Positions 1 to 12,600 of a stretch of 64,000 nucleotides of DNA are shown one piece after another; the stretch's first letter is position 1, and the number at the start of each line of letters is the position of its first letter. The position numbers and the translations under genes are program-made. The notes beneath the pieces were generated by a model that did not search any database, was not told the origin of the DNA, and worked only from the letters and a program-made list of their open reading frames with translations. The stretch is from NCBI RefSeq assembly GCF_028554725.1, contig NC_071668.1, positions 1,612,001-1,676,000 on the forward strand, written 5' to 3'. Source of the DNA: Zeugodacus cucurbitae. Taxonomy: Eukaryota > Arthropoda > Insecta > Diptera > Tephritidae.

Positions 1-528
1 AAGGCCGTTAATCGCACCTACAAATACATATCAGTCACTGCGAAGTTCCCGGGAAAACAACCGACAAATGACATAAAGGTGAGCGTGAAGTTTGCAACTC
101 GTTGCGAAAATCGTTACTGAACCATTTTTTATAGGTCAATTTCGCCATGCAGCGTAAGGAAAACGGTTACAAGCCATTCCTCTACAATATAACCATCGAT
201 GCCTGTGAGTATCTGAAGAAGCGCAACAACCCGGTCATCAGCTTTGCGCATACGTTTTTCGAAAAATACTCCACCATCAACAGAACCTGCCCCTATGGAC
301 AAGTAACTACCATGCTTTGGCATAAATATGCAATTCACAGTTTTAAAAGTTAATAATTTTGTTAAATTGTAGCAGGATGAAATGGTGGAAAAGCTTCCAG
401 TTTCACACATCAACAATTTGGTTACGAACGTGTTGCCCTCACCCCACGGAGAATATGCTTATATTTTGACATTCTATTTGTTAAAGAAAAAGGCGGCGAG
501 TGTAACGGTGTATGGCTCATTGTCATAA
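1..528 (+). CDS. DUF1091 family protein, 3' part of gene
   Basis: Three coding segments can be read: 1-78 (cut by the window edge), 135-302 and 376-528 with a TAA stop. The introns are GT-AG (79-134 and 303-375) and both junctions are phase 0. The 132 visible residues follow the DUF1091 pattern of insect-specific secreted-type proteins: VNRTYKY, then NGYKPFLYNITIDACEYLK, then FFEKYSTINRTCPYG, then a KLP motif (DEMVEKLP), a LPSPHGEY segment and a terminal VTVYGSLS. The second acceptor was set at 375/376 because CPYGQ-DEMVEKLP then has the usual spacing of the family. The signal peptide and first exon lie outside the window. The family is expanded in flies and its molecular role is poorly known, so none is assigned. 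The gene ends tail to tail with the T-box gene. No canonical AATAAA is seen soon after the stop. Confidence 0.85.
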
Positions 529-2135
529 GGACACTGCTGAAGGATCTGTGCGATAAACAACACAAACTCTTCTGGAAAATATCTTCCGCTTTACTAAAAT
601 ATTTCATATCTTATATATTATTATAAAAATATATTTTATAATGTATCTATCTAAATATTAAAACATCAGCTGTATACCAATATATATATTATGTATGGCA
701 ACCGATCTCGCTATTATTGAACACACAGGTGCTGCCTTCGTAGACGTAGAAACATTGGCAGAGTTCGTGAATGTAACGGTTGTGAAGAATAAAGGCTTTC
801 TTTTCCTTGATTTTTACCCCATGTTTACATTTGCTGCCATGGGTTTTCCGAAGTCGCTGGTTGGTTATGTTTTCCGTCGTTAATTATGTGCTTAGTGTTG
901 CGTGGTCACTTATTGACATTTCAATTAATTGCACGCTATTTAAATTAGACTGCAATTATAGTCTAAATCTTCGAACTCTGTTTTAAATGCACAGAACTTT
1001 TTATAATTACATATCATTTGGTCTATTGTCCCTATGAGCGTGCATAACATTCCGCGTACAATCATAATTTTTATCCGCTGGAATAATTAATTATCCACGG
1101 CACAGGAGGCGCATTCTGTGAGCTCCCACAAGTCCGAAAGTCAGTTTGGCCCACTCAGTCGACAAAAGTATGCTTTGGAAAGTATGTCACTTTCTCAAAG
1201 ACCCTATTAAAAATTCAAAAATGACGCAACTAAAAGTTTAAATGAAGTCATTTTCGTGGGCGCACATAAACGCTTTTTAATTACCAGTGGAGCGCTTGTA
1301 TGGGGGGGAGGGCGGTTGGAGAATTTGAAAAGCGTTAGGTTATCTAAATGTCAGCTGCTATTACGAGAACGTCAACAGCACAGGTGAAAATTAAGTTCTT
1401 AAAATGACACATACACAATACCTGTATGTATCGAAATACATGTGTATGTATGTGTTTAATTGTAATTAATATGCATAGTAATTATTGCATATAGGCTTAT
1501 AAGGAGACATACTCCGATGTCACCTATAGTAGCTCTGTGTGTATGCCTTATTGATTTATAATTGTCTTCAATGATTTGTTGTGTTGTTGGTTCACTGTGT
1601 CATTACAACTTGTGTCAACGAATTATAATTACATATTTAGCAGGGCGTAATATAAGCCGTTAGATATTTAAGTCGTTACACAACACTTTTGAGATTTGAA
1701 AAGGGAATAGGCAGACTCGAAGGAAAAGGAGACTTCATTATGGGAGGAGGCCTCAGTTGGAAATGCATGTGAGAATTTTAAAACTCGACCAAAAGCTGTT
1801 CTGATTTACAGAGCATACTAAATTTTAAAAGAAAGCTCCTCTCTGCTTACTAGAAAGAAGTGTTATACTAAACCATAATTCAGCTTATGTTTTCTGTAAA
1901 CGGTTCTGTTATATGTTAACAGGCCGATAGTAATGGTATTGAGGGTCGTTGTTAGTTCTCAATTCTAGAGTATGGATATAAATAAAGTTATAAGAATAGA
2001 ACGATTGATGAAGATAAGATGAGTCTTACAAAATCAAATATTCTAGGCGCAACATAATCTGCACTTCTAATATTTTCGCTTTGGACAGTCAAATTCTATT
2101 GAAAGACTTGTGATCTGCAGTGTAGTCCATCGTTA
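529..2135. other. intergenic spacer, no convincing gene
   Basis: This is AT-rich spacer between the DUF1091 stop and a decayed repeat. The one notable part is 695-883. It is less AT-rich than its flanks and open on both strands: 62 codons from an ATG on +, and a cysteine-containing frame without ATG on -. I recognise neither product. The rest shows only short AT runs and a few TGTA repeats near 1420-1460. Confidence 0.5.
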
Positions 2136-2300
2136 GTTGTTGTTGTTGTAGTAAAAATTATTCCCAAATAATTTTATGGAATGATGCCGATTTGACAGTC
2201 CTTGGTCGGATAAAAATCAAGGTCCGTTCCGGTTACGTAGAACAGACTGTGGTGAAAACGCTCGTTCGATTGTTTATAGGGCCTAATAAAAACAAAATAA
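2136..2300. repeat. decayed (GTT)n-headed dispersed repeat
   Basis: The segment begins with a GTTGTTGTTGTTGTAG run and continues into unique sequence holding an imperfect palindrome (CGGATAAAAATC then AAGGTCCG, near 2207-2227). The layout, a short GTT run ending in GTAG followed by a conserved-looking body, resembles repeats I recall from tephritid genomes. The 89-codon open frame that starts inside it (2192-2461) has no recognisable domain and is probably not a gene. The right border is uncertain. Confidence 0.35.
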
Positions 2301-3066
2301 GTTTTCAAACCAGATATGTGGTCGGTTCTACTCGTGTCTCATATTTTTCAAAGACATCATACACTACGGATGTAACGGAATGCTCTCCGGAAACTACTCT
2401 CCTTGAACAAGGCTACTGTTTTGTACGCGGATGGAAGAGTTGTGCTATAGCAAGTGATTAACAATAATTTAACTAATTTATGGAAACTATACTGCAGATA
2501 CATATAACGGCTTTTTGAACATTTCATATTTTCTCATCGCATAATTTATTAAACACAGATGTTCTTATAATTCTCCGCCTTAACCTCTCCCTCCACGTCC
2601 ATTTTTTAATTCCAATTTTTTTTCGTAATTTTTGAAAGCTCATTAATTTATTATTGTTTTAGATTTACAATGCTAGACATAGTTTTTATATATATATTTA
2701 TACAAGTACATATATATTTCTAAGTATTCTTCATTCCTGCACTACAAACATACACAAATTGATTAGGAACATATACATATACAAATAAAGTAAAACGTTT
2801 TTACAAATACAATAAATTAAACAGATTTCACTTGAATTAGCATTTTTTACATTGCAACATGTGATCATTATCGCAATTGCCTAATTTTAATACTGTAAAC
2901 GCACATCCAAGTATTCGCGCAAAGCAATTATAATATTTAACAAATAATTATGATACCACACAGCTGGCAACAACAAAAATTAGCATATCAATATTCGGCG
3001 TAATTGAAAAAAAAGAACATATCAGATTGCACATTTTAAATCCCCTTTGCAGACCGCCTCTCCCCA
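2301..3066. other. 3' flank and probable 3' UTR of the T-box gene
   Basis: This lies downstream of the T-box stop on the - strand. Two AATAAA signals in that orientation (TTTATT on +, at 2545-2550 and 2647-2652) are candidate polyadenylation signals and would give a 3' UTR of roughly 400-500 bases. There is no other gene-like content. Confidence 0.4.
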
Positions 3067-3613
3067 TTATAGCGGGGGAGTGCGCGTTAGCGGCGGCTGC
3101 TGATGCTGCGCTTGTTGTTGCTGCGGATGCGGCACCTGGTACGGGCTGTAGCGCTGGAAGTGCCTTATGCGCATATCTGGCGAGGCTGAGCCCGACGAGG
3201 AGGGCGTGGTCGCCGGTGGAGGCGGTGGTACTCCGACCATTATTGTCGATGGCGGGGGTGGCGGTGGTGTGCGGCACGCATTGGCCGCGGCAGCAGCGGC
3301 GGCGGCCGCTTGTGCGGCAACGGCCTGTTGATTGGCGCTCGCTATGAAGCCGGCGGTCAGTTGCGGCCACTGCTGCTGCCACATGCCGATGTTGAAGGCG
3401 TTCAGCACTGGCGGGCGTTGGTACAGTTGCGGTAGCAACATTTCCGTGTACGGCGAACGGCCGAACATTTGGAGGTGTTGACGCGCCTTCTCGAGAAACG
3501 CGAGCGACGCGGCGTCGGCCTCTTGCGGTGAAAGCTGCGCCATTAGCGGGTCGGGAAAGAAACGCAGCGGCGAGCGCAGATGTTGCTCGAGCAAGAAGGA
3601 GTCCATGGGATCA
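3067..3613 (-). CDS. H15: H15 coding exon 6 (C-terminal domain)
   Basis: It starts T-GAT-CCC-ATG after a CTCACTCACAG acceptor, completing the arginine and continuing DPMDSF. It has the Tbx20-type block RFFPDPLMAQLSPQEADAAS, ARQHLQMFGRSPYTEMLLP and MWQQQWPQLTAGF. Polyalanine, polyproline and glutamine-rich stretches follow, then a TAA stop at 3067-3069. The last 60 residues are low-complexity, so an extra downstream exon is unlikely. Confidence 0.93.
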
Positions 3614-6600
3614 CTGTGAGTGAGAAATTTAAATTTTAGAATTTTATATTTTTTCTAAATCATAAAAAATTAAAAAAAAAATGTATGATTTGGGTCTCAT
3701 TACATTGCCAAAGGCCGACTTCTGTAACACAACGCTAACTACTACTTAGACCACATTGTTATTTCGAATTAGCAAATGGATATATGTGATCATTGTTGTT
3801 ATCGTCACATTTGCAATTGCAATTATCATTCGGATAACACAAACAACATGTACAACACCACGAAGGGAGTTTAAAATGTGTAGGAAAATAATGCCAATAA
3901 AAAGTAGTAACACATACAAAGCAACAACAACATCGAATGAATGCGGCAATGTTTTTTTAATACATTGTGTTGTTGTTGTTGTAGAAATAACATAACATTG
4001 TACGTCATTAGCAGCGTTTCGTTAGTTGATCATGTTCGTGTTGCACGTACGACTGCGCTTCAAAGTTAAATGCGCCGACCTATAATTTTCTCGGCCAACC
4101 TAAAATGCTGACGGCCGCTGCTTAATTGTGTTGTTGTACAATCGGCATTACGCTGCGTGTATGGCATGTAGGAGCGTACTACTGTTCCAAAGCGTTTACG
4201 CTGTTTTATTGTTTTTGTTGTTGTTATTGTTGCTGCTGCTAATTTGCCAAAGCGGCGCAGCGCTGCACTGCCGGCTGCCTTCAGCCGAGTTTACAATACT
4301 TTGCAGCGAAAGTGTCGAACAATAAAAAATCTCTCCACAGACTTGCAACACTGCGTGCCTTCTGCAACTCCTACTGCTTTTTGCTCGCTGCCACACTACA
4401 ACACTGCACGCATTCCGGATTTTATTATCTCTCAATTTTTTCGACATCCAAAATCGGCAAATTTTCGTGCCGAATATTTTTCAGCTTTTATGATATGCCA
4501 GATATTTTTTAACACTTCATTCGCCAGCGCACGCACGGCTCACCAGCGCTGGAGCAAGGGCCCGCACGCAACATGCGTTGCAAGTGATCGGCGTAATTGT
4601 TGCTGAAAATTTATTTATTGCTAAATTGGCTTTTGTGGCTTTTTCTGATGGCTTTTTTCTGGTACCACCAGCCCTCGCCCCTGTATTTGCCTCTGGCTGC
4701 GGCTGCGACTGCGGCTGAGGTGAGACAAGAATGTGAACGTATTTTGACAAGCGTCGAATGCAATTAATCATTTTCACTACCGAACTGTTTTCGGCAAGAC
4801 ATGCGACGAGCACAAAGAGTGATGTGTGTAGAATTCGTATAGCCAATGGCAACTTGAACAAAAACAATTTCGATACAAAGCGATAGCTTGATGAATGGTC
4901 AATTGCTAGCTCGTAGCTCCAAAGTTCATAAAAAGCACAACTTGTTGTTGTTGTTGTGTATTAGTTATAGCCTAAATGTGTACATATGCAGTCGTATGTT
5001 ACCCACCGATCAAAGTCCGTCAGGCGCGAGGAGTCACGAAATCCTTTAGCGAATGGATTCGAGTCGATTTTCAACTTTGTTATTAATTGATTTTGGTAAG
5101 CCGTAACCGCTGTGAATACAGTCTCCGGAAATACGAAAGTTTTGTGGTCCAGCTCTTGCAGGTCCTTCGGGTTGTTGGGTATAGTCTGACCATGTGCGAG
5201 TCGCACCAGATGAATACGCGGCTGATAACGATGCATGGAGTTCAGGACGATCTGTGAAATGGTTTGAGAGAGAAAAAAACGAATATTAGAGATACGAATA
5301 TTTATGCTTTGGGTATATCCTTGCAAGTGACTTTTGATTTTAGTTGTACTTTACTTATTACTTATTACATTCACAATTCGTACTCATCGCTTACTCATTT
5401 CTTGAGTGTTTTCTCACTTGAGTATTAGTGTGGAATGATGTATTTCACTTTATTTTAATTACCGAAAATGATTATAATGATTTATTTGAATGTTAATTAA
5501 TTATATGTAATACTTTAAATGATTTGAATATGAATTAAAACGAATTAAGAAAACCCGCTGCCGCACGTCGCACACGTCTTACTCACGCTCGTCGTCTTCA
5601 ACTACTACCATTCAACGTCTTCTTCTTTTTCTACTGTGCTGCCAGATCGTACCATTCCCACATTAGTGCAAGTCTTTTTCGTAAATTTTATAATTCTACT
5701 ATTTTTTTAAACATTGACACTAACCTGCCCATTTTTATCCATTTCATTATTTGTCAACTTCACTTTCTCGAAGGAGACCACCTGCTTTCTCAGCGCCTCG
5801 ACGCTTATAGGGCAATCGGGATGTGGATAAAGCCGCGCTGGAGGCGGTGGATCCGCTTTGCCGGCGACCAGCCACGACGATCGATGATAGGCATAACGGT
5901 AACGTCGTGAATCCATCGGCACCACATCCAGCACCACAGCGTAACGGTCGGGTGGTTGTATCTGACGCAGAGGACCCGAAAAGCTGACGCGCACGGTGGG
6001 GAACATACGTCTGTGGAATAAAGAAATTAAATAGAGCGTGTATTTTAACTCTATAACATATCTATATCTATGGGAGACCCTTCTAGCTTCAGGTTTGATC
6101 AGGTGTTTTCGTTTTCTAGTTCCATAAACTTATATATCGAACTCAATTGCTTAAAGAGCAAAGGAGCAAGAGCAAAGACTTCAAATGTTGCTTAACTCAG
6201 TGTTTAAAGTTGAAAATTATAAAGAGAAGAATACAAGTGGGTCTAGAAGTTAACTTTCATTAAGTTCTTTTTATTTTCCATGTTCCTAAACCTCACTCCT
6301 GCCGACAGCATTTAATTATTCTACTTAGGAATGAGCTGTAGCTTTTGTAGTTACATTATGAAAATTCAGCGAAAATTAAAATATAATGTTAATGGCTATA
6401 TGTATGTATGTATGTATGCATCGGTTAATGTAAAATTGCCGAAATGCCATATTTTTAATGGAGTCGTTTTGTATACGCGGCTAATAAGCTGTGAACATGC
6501 AAATACTGCTAAGGCTGCTAGGCTAAATAGACGTTGTGCCAAGTTGTTAAGTAAATCATAAGTGATTGGGCCATAAACCGGTGGGAGGCCGAAATTATAC

Positions 6601-9600
6601 GAGCAAATAAAGCCATCGCTGTGCTAGAGCTGGAGAAGTAGGCAACGCGGTGTGAGCTAAGCAGGTAATATCAGAGAGTTCAACAGTAATATTCATAAAG
6701 AAAGTAGTTTTGTTGGCAAGTGTTTTTCAGCGGTTAAAGAGAGCACGAACATTTTTATATTCCATAATTATTACTTCACTGAAAGTAATCCAAATTTGAC
6801 TTTAACTCAAAAGTTAAGGAAACTTCTACCTTTCATTTATAGAGCTGTTCTTTGCCCAAAACAAAGTGGAAGCATTGCAATCGCTAAGCTTATATCATTT
6901 GGCACAAATTAGCATATCAGTTGGACACATCAAGAGCTAATAAAAATTTAATACGCCTAGATCCTCAAAAACGAGAAGCACCGCCAACACTACGATCATA
7001 TAAAAGAGCGATACACAATCAAACATATATACGACAAACACATACATGTATAGTATATGAGTACCCACACCACCAGAGCGTTGAAATTGCTACATAAAAT
7101 ATTAATTTTCATGACTTAATTAATATTTCATTGTGAAAAATTCATTCGACGGCGTCAAACGGCAGCTGAACTAATTCGAAGGACATTTATCATCGCAACA
7201 GCAACAATAGCAACAACAAATACTGCTGTTTTTAAAGAAAGAAGACCAAGAAGACGTGAAATTTAGTTTAGAATAATCCTACCTGAACGAAGCAGAAGAC
7301 AAAGCGCAGTGTAACGGATAGCAGGCAGAGAACACGCAATAAAATTTTACTTTTGAGCATATTGAGTTGTGCAGGCGGCGGGCGGGAGCGGAGGTGCAAC
7401 CGGCCTAATAAATAGCGATAAAACGAGAACGAATGCTTCCACTGACCACCACATTCATGAATGCAGGGGACCTTTCATGGTCGTTGGTCAAATACTATAG
7501 TTTTATATACATATACTCGTATATATATATGTATGTATGTTCGTCCATTTGTAGGTTCGTCCCTTTCTGGTTTGGTTTTCGGTAAGAATTATGAAATTAA
7601 TAAAATAATAATAAAAGCCAGCCAACAAATGTTCAAAGGCATGTTTCTGCTATTGTTATTGTTGTTGTTGGCGCGGTAATAAACAGCAATGCGCACACCT
7701 CTTATCGAATGGGGCGATAAGGATCGCGTGTGACCGCCAAGCAATGGTACCGTAAGCGCGGCATTAGAGGCGCATTTTATTGTCTGTACATGTTAAGTGT
7801 GGCACGTTGCAGGTTGCAACATAGATATGCCGCAAAGTCGCTGCGCTAACAACAAACAAACATACACACGAAGACACATAAACCGCTTCGTAAGCGCTTG
7901 TAGGCAGACTGACCGTCGACGCGTCGCGACGCTGCGGCAGAGCTGCTGAAAATTCGAAATTTATGTGTTGAGTTGTCATAAAAAGTGGCGAAATTTGCAT
8001 ATTTAGTTTTAACGCATTTGTCGGCAATGGATTAACGAGCGCCGCTGCCGAGGTGTTGATAATGAAATTGCCGAGCGTAACAACCGCGAGAGTTAGTGAA
8101 GAGCGATTTCATAATTCTCCAATAATAAGTATTCACACAAAAGAGGGGATGGTTAAGAAAGGTTGGTCAATATAATGCGAAAATGCTACATTTTGTAACG
8201 GTACATGTGTAGAGGAGAGCTTATTTCCATCGTTGAAAATAAATAATAAAGCATAACCAACAAGTTGCAAATGCCAAGAGAAATCAATAAACAGTAATAA
8301 AGCAAATAGCTAACTGTACTAATGATGGCTTAGCGGTAATTGATGTTATTGCGAAAATATCAAATAAAGGCGTGTTGAACAACCTCATTCGCTTCGCGGA
8401 ATAATTAAGAGCCTCACTTGTTTATTTTTCTGTGTCACTTGTAGCATGAATTTATGATGTCCACCCACTCAGCCAACTCAGCCAGTGGTGCCACACGCAC
8501 CGCCAGACCATACCGTCAACAGGCACCGCCGAACGCTGCAGCGCGCGACGCTGGGGCAGTGAGTTTGTGTAAGAATTTGTTTTGCTTTCAGCGCGCTGAC
8601 TGCGGTGGTGGTGGTGGCATGGTGCGGCGGACCGCATGCGGCATGCTACAATTAGCACTATTGTAGTGCACATTTATTAAAATATAACAGAATTTCAAGA
8701 AAAAAAAACAGTGAAAAGCTGCGAACGGTTATCGTAGCGCTTATATCTTTAACAGCAACCTACAACCATCCACAAACACATGTTTGGTATATGTCCACCG
8801 CTAATGAACTCAAACAATGCGACGCGCCGAGCTGCTCGGCGTTTCGTGCACAATCGCATAACTCATTTGTGTACATAATTTTCGAAATGTCAAAAACACT
8901 TCACGAAAAAATATCGTGTTGAGTTATAAGGCCTTGACAAGCGAGCGAGCCAAGCCAACTAGTCGGGAGCGTCAGCGCTGAGAAAAAGCCAGCGAAACAA
9001 AGCAGAAGTTGCAGAAGTGTCTGAAAAAAATGTGAGGGGTGCGTGTTGCAAGCATAGCGAAGAGTGTTGTTGCAATTCGGCGCATTTTTCGAATGCGAAC
9101 ATTTTTGGTAACAGCGCGCTGTGCAATCAGTAGTATTCAAAAGAAACTAAACTTAGGTCAAAGGTTAAATATGTTCCAAAATACTTAAATTAAGTCATTA
9201 CCTGTGCCTAAAGATAGTAATTAACGCCAATGTTGCCATGTGGCATTATATCACAGCTTACTTCAAAACGGTCTCAATAAGAATCAGTGAAATGAAACTA
9301 GTGCTGGAAATATGATTTTTCAAGTTTATGAGACCCAACAATGTCTATAGATTTTACAAACTTTAGTAACGATGTATCTTAAGAACAAGCTATAGAATCT
9401 ACTCAATCACTCACAAGGACTATTATATGGACAAACGTATTGCGGTTTTCGAAAGTATCCCTTGTAAACCCAGCTACTCCTCAGCTTTGCTATCACAACT
9501 ATATTTTACGACCGGAGTCTGTGTGGGGTAGACAAGTGAAAAGTAAAAAAATGTAAAGCGAATGGCGAGGTATTACTCCATTGAGGGGTTATGAGAGATG

Positions 9601-12600
9601 GCTTTGTATTTGAATAAATTCATATGACGATTGCTTGCTCGTCGCACACTCGTTCGCACGAACATCGTAAAACGTAAGTGAAAATAAACTGATGAAAGGG
9701 GAAAACATGGCATAAATGACGACAGAGTCGTTGGGAGGGGGTGTGACCGAGTGCTATACATTGCTGCAGGCCTTCGTGTGCGTAGGGAAAATCGTAACGG
9801 AAAACCGTAAATCATACATAGTCTTCGCCATTTACATTTTATGGACGGTTAGCAGTGTGTTTAGTAGCGCCAACATTACACACAAGCACTCCTTCAGTGC
9901 TTCATTGCTACTTACTTACTATTTTTCCTTACATGAACACCACTCACACACACACACACGCGTAGCTCCATTTTCGCTGAGCGAACGAGGAGTGCGAAAG
10001 TCTAAATCCGGCGGCGCCGCGCCACATATCACACATTCAGTGGGCGGGAAGTGGCAAGTGCCGATTTTATGGCACATTTTATGGCGAGAAAAACTATAGT
10101 GAATATCAACAAATTCGTAAAATAGTCAAGCATAAAAAGCGGTAAAAAGCTGTAATGCCTGAGGCGAGGCGAGTGCGTGTGCGTACGTGCGTTTGAGTGT
10201 GTGTGTGTGTGTGTTTGGGTAAGTATTTTGTGTAAATGCTTTTCATATTATTCACACGCCATTGCAACGCCGACGCAAACGGCTGATAAGCGTATTCGTT
10301 TTCGACTTTTCGTCAATCAAAATCGGCCGTAAAAGTGGATTTTCATTGCATGAGCGGCGAGGTGTGGCGTGCAAATCACAATTTTCAACGCCACAACTGC
10401 TTTTTGTGGCAATTAGACAAAATGCCAATTTGGTGAAATTCAATTTTTCAATTTGTGTTTTCAATTTCTCAGAAATGGCATGTGGAGCCGAGTGGCTGTC
10501 GCTACTGTCTTTTGCTCGCTCGCTCACTCGATCGCTCGGAGCGTATAAAATCGTATGTTGGCAAACATTTTGGCACCTTCAACACACACACACACACTTT
10601 TACATATTGACTTGACTTGCTACATTTATTTAAGTATGTATGTATGTGCGTGTATTAGTAATGCATTTGGTTGCCTTGTATGTGTGGCACTTAAAGTATA
10701 ACTAACTCGCCTAACAATGGCTTGAAAAACACGACTGTGCAACCACTGCGACCACTTTTGCTACTGTTGCACGTTGCAACGTTGTGCGTGAGTTGGTTGT
10801 CGGTGGCACCGCTGCGACCACTGACTGCGTAACAAAAACCTTTGCTGACCACGTGTTATGCCGCTGCTTACCGCAACCGTGTTACTCTCTGCGTTTTGTG
10901 CCACAAAGCAGTGACAAAGGCCCTGAGCATGCTCGCAATAAGATTCGTGTGAGAGATTGTGTAAAATGTTATAGTTTTAGGCAGATTCTTGCAAGTCGCA
11001 GATAGAATATATAAAACCTATGAAGAGTGCTGAAATTGATTCGAATGCAGTTGCGAATGTTTCTATCTTTCAAGCAGAGAATTATGTACAATTTAGTTTT
11101 TGGATTTTTCAGGAAGAATAACGGTGTCATAAAGCGGAGATTTTTAACTTTTTTCATTGACAGATATATGGTACGCCCGGCGATTTGTTAATATCTTCCG
11201 ACTGTTATTCGTAATTATATCTATATAAGGAGTGTTTTTTTCAGACGTGTGGGATTCAATGAGGCAATATTTTTTTCGGAGTTGGTCTTTTTGACAGCTG
11301 TCATTTGATTTATACTCAGTTTGGTTTGTCATTTCGAAATGATCAGACTTACAGCTGACTTATCGCCTCAATTGCTGCAAAAAGTGGTCGGAGATTGTGT
11401 CTCCCGGTTGGAATTTATTCAAGCGGTCACTTTTCGAAAACATAATTGCAAACTCTTAACTTTATAATAAAGCTAATTTCTTAAAATTAACTTTATTTCT
11501 CTTTGAAGATCACTAGTCTAAAAAACACACCCTTTTAGTATATAAACAGCTGAAATGCGTATATTGCGAATCTTCAAATGCATTTTTTTACACCGACAGT
11601 TTTGAAAAATTTGCATTACGCATGCGTATTTGCATGTCAAGGAGTCATAGAAAACTATACGACTGCCATTATATGACGGCAACAAGCCATTAATAGCGAC
11701 TACCCAGCGTAAAATATGTAAGTACAACTGATAATGTGGCATTTGATAGCAAATGCACAGTGTGTCTACTTCAAACCATGAGCGGACAAAACATTAGATA
11801 AAATTGGTAAATAAGAAACTTCGATTTAAAATACAGTTTTATCACAGAATGGTCAATTTCGTAAACGAACTAAAATTGTATTACTGTTATAAAATACTTT
11901 TGAAAGAAATTACTTCACTAATGAAGCATTTTGAGTTAAGCTGTTTTTTAATAAAAAACAAAAACATAACTTATTTTGCGCAAGTAATAATTTCCACATT
12001 TCTCGCAAATATTTGCACCACACTGCCACTCCTACACATGCAAATCGCATTGGAAATTCTAATGCAGAGTACAAAAACAAATATGTTCTTTAAAATAATG
12101 ACAAACGAAGTGCTGACATCGATTCATATCTTCAAAGCGAGGCAGGCGAAACGCCGACGTACGACTGCTGTCACCAGCCGAGGGCCGCCAACACGAGTGT
12201 GGCCAGGCTTTTACGCTTGGCATGTGTGACGAAAGTGCACCCACATTTTGGCCAACTTGACAAAGGGGTACAATTTGCCGAGCGGGTAACGACGAAGCAG
12301 TTAATGAGTGACCCGCTGAGCGTTGTGACAACAAGTCAACTTTGCCTCGCACCATAGGCAGCGCTATGGCAGGCAGAATGCGTGCGCATTGTCGGCGTCC
12401 TGTTCGTAATTAAAGAGCAAAGGATATTTGCGAAAACGGAAAAAACAACGACAACAACATGTAGCTAACGGCCACATGCCACAACTATGGAAATGCGTTA
12501 CAAGTTAGATACATATATATTTGCAACATGCAACGCGGACTTGCGACCAAATTACTAGTTTCCTTACAATATTTGTGTTTTGGAATCTATTTAGGCGATA

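Noticed and set aside
2192..2461. 89-codon + strand frame taken as a gene
   Set aside because: It starts inside a decayed dispersed repeat and shows no domain.
3027..3382. Frames overlapping the H15 last exon on both strands
   Set aside because: They are shadows of GC-rich H15 codons; only the frame continuing the T-box exons is real.
5001..5006. Alternative donor GTAACA for H15 exon 5
   Set aside because: It would shift the frame into exon 6; the GT four bases before it restores DFDRDPMD.
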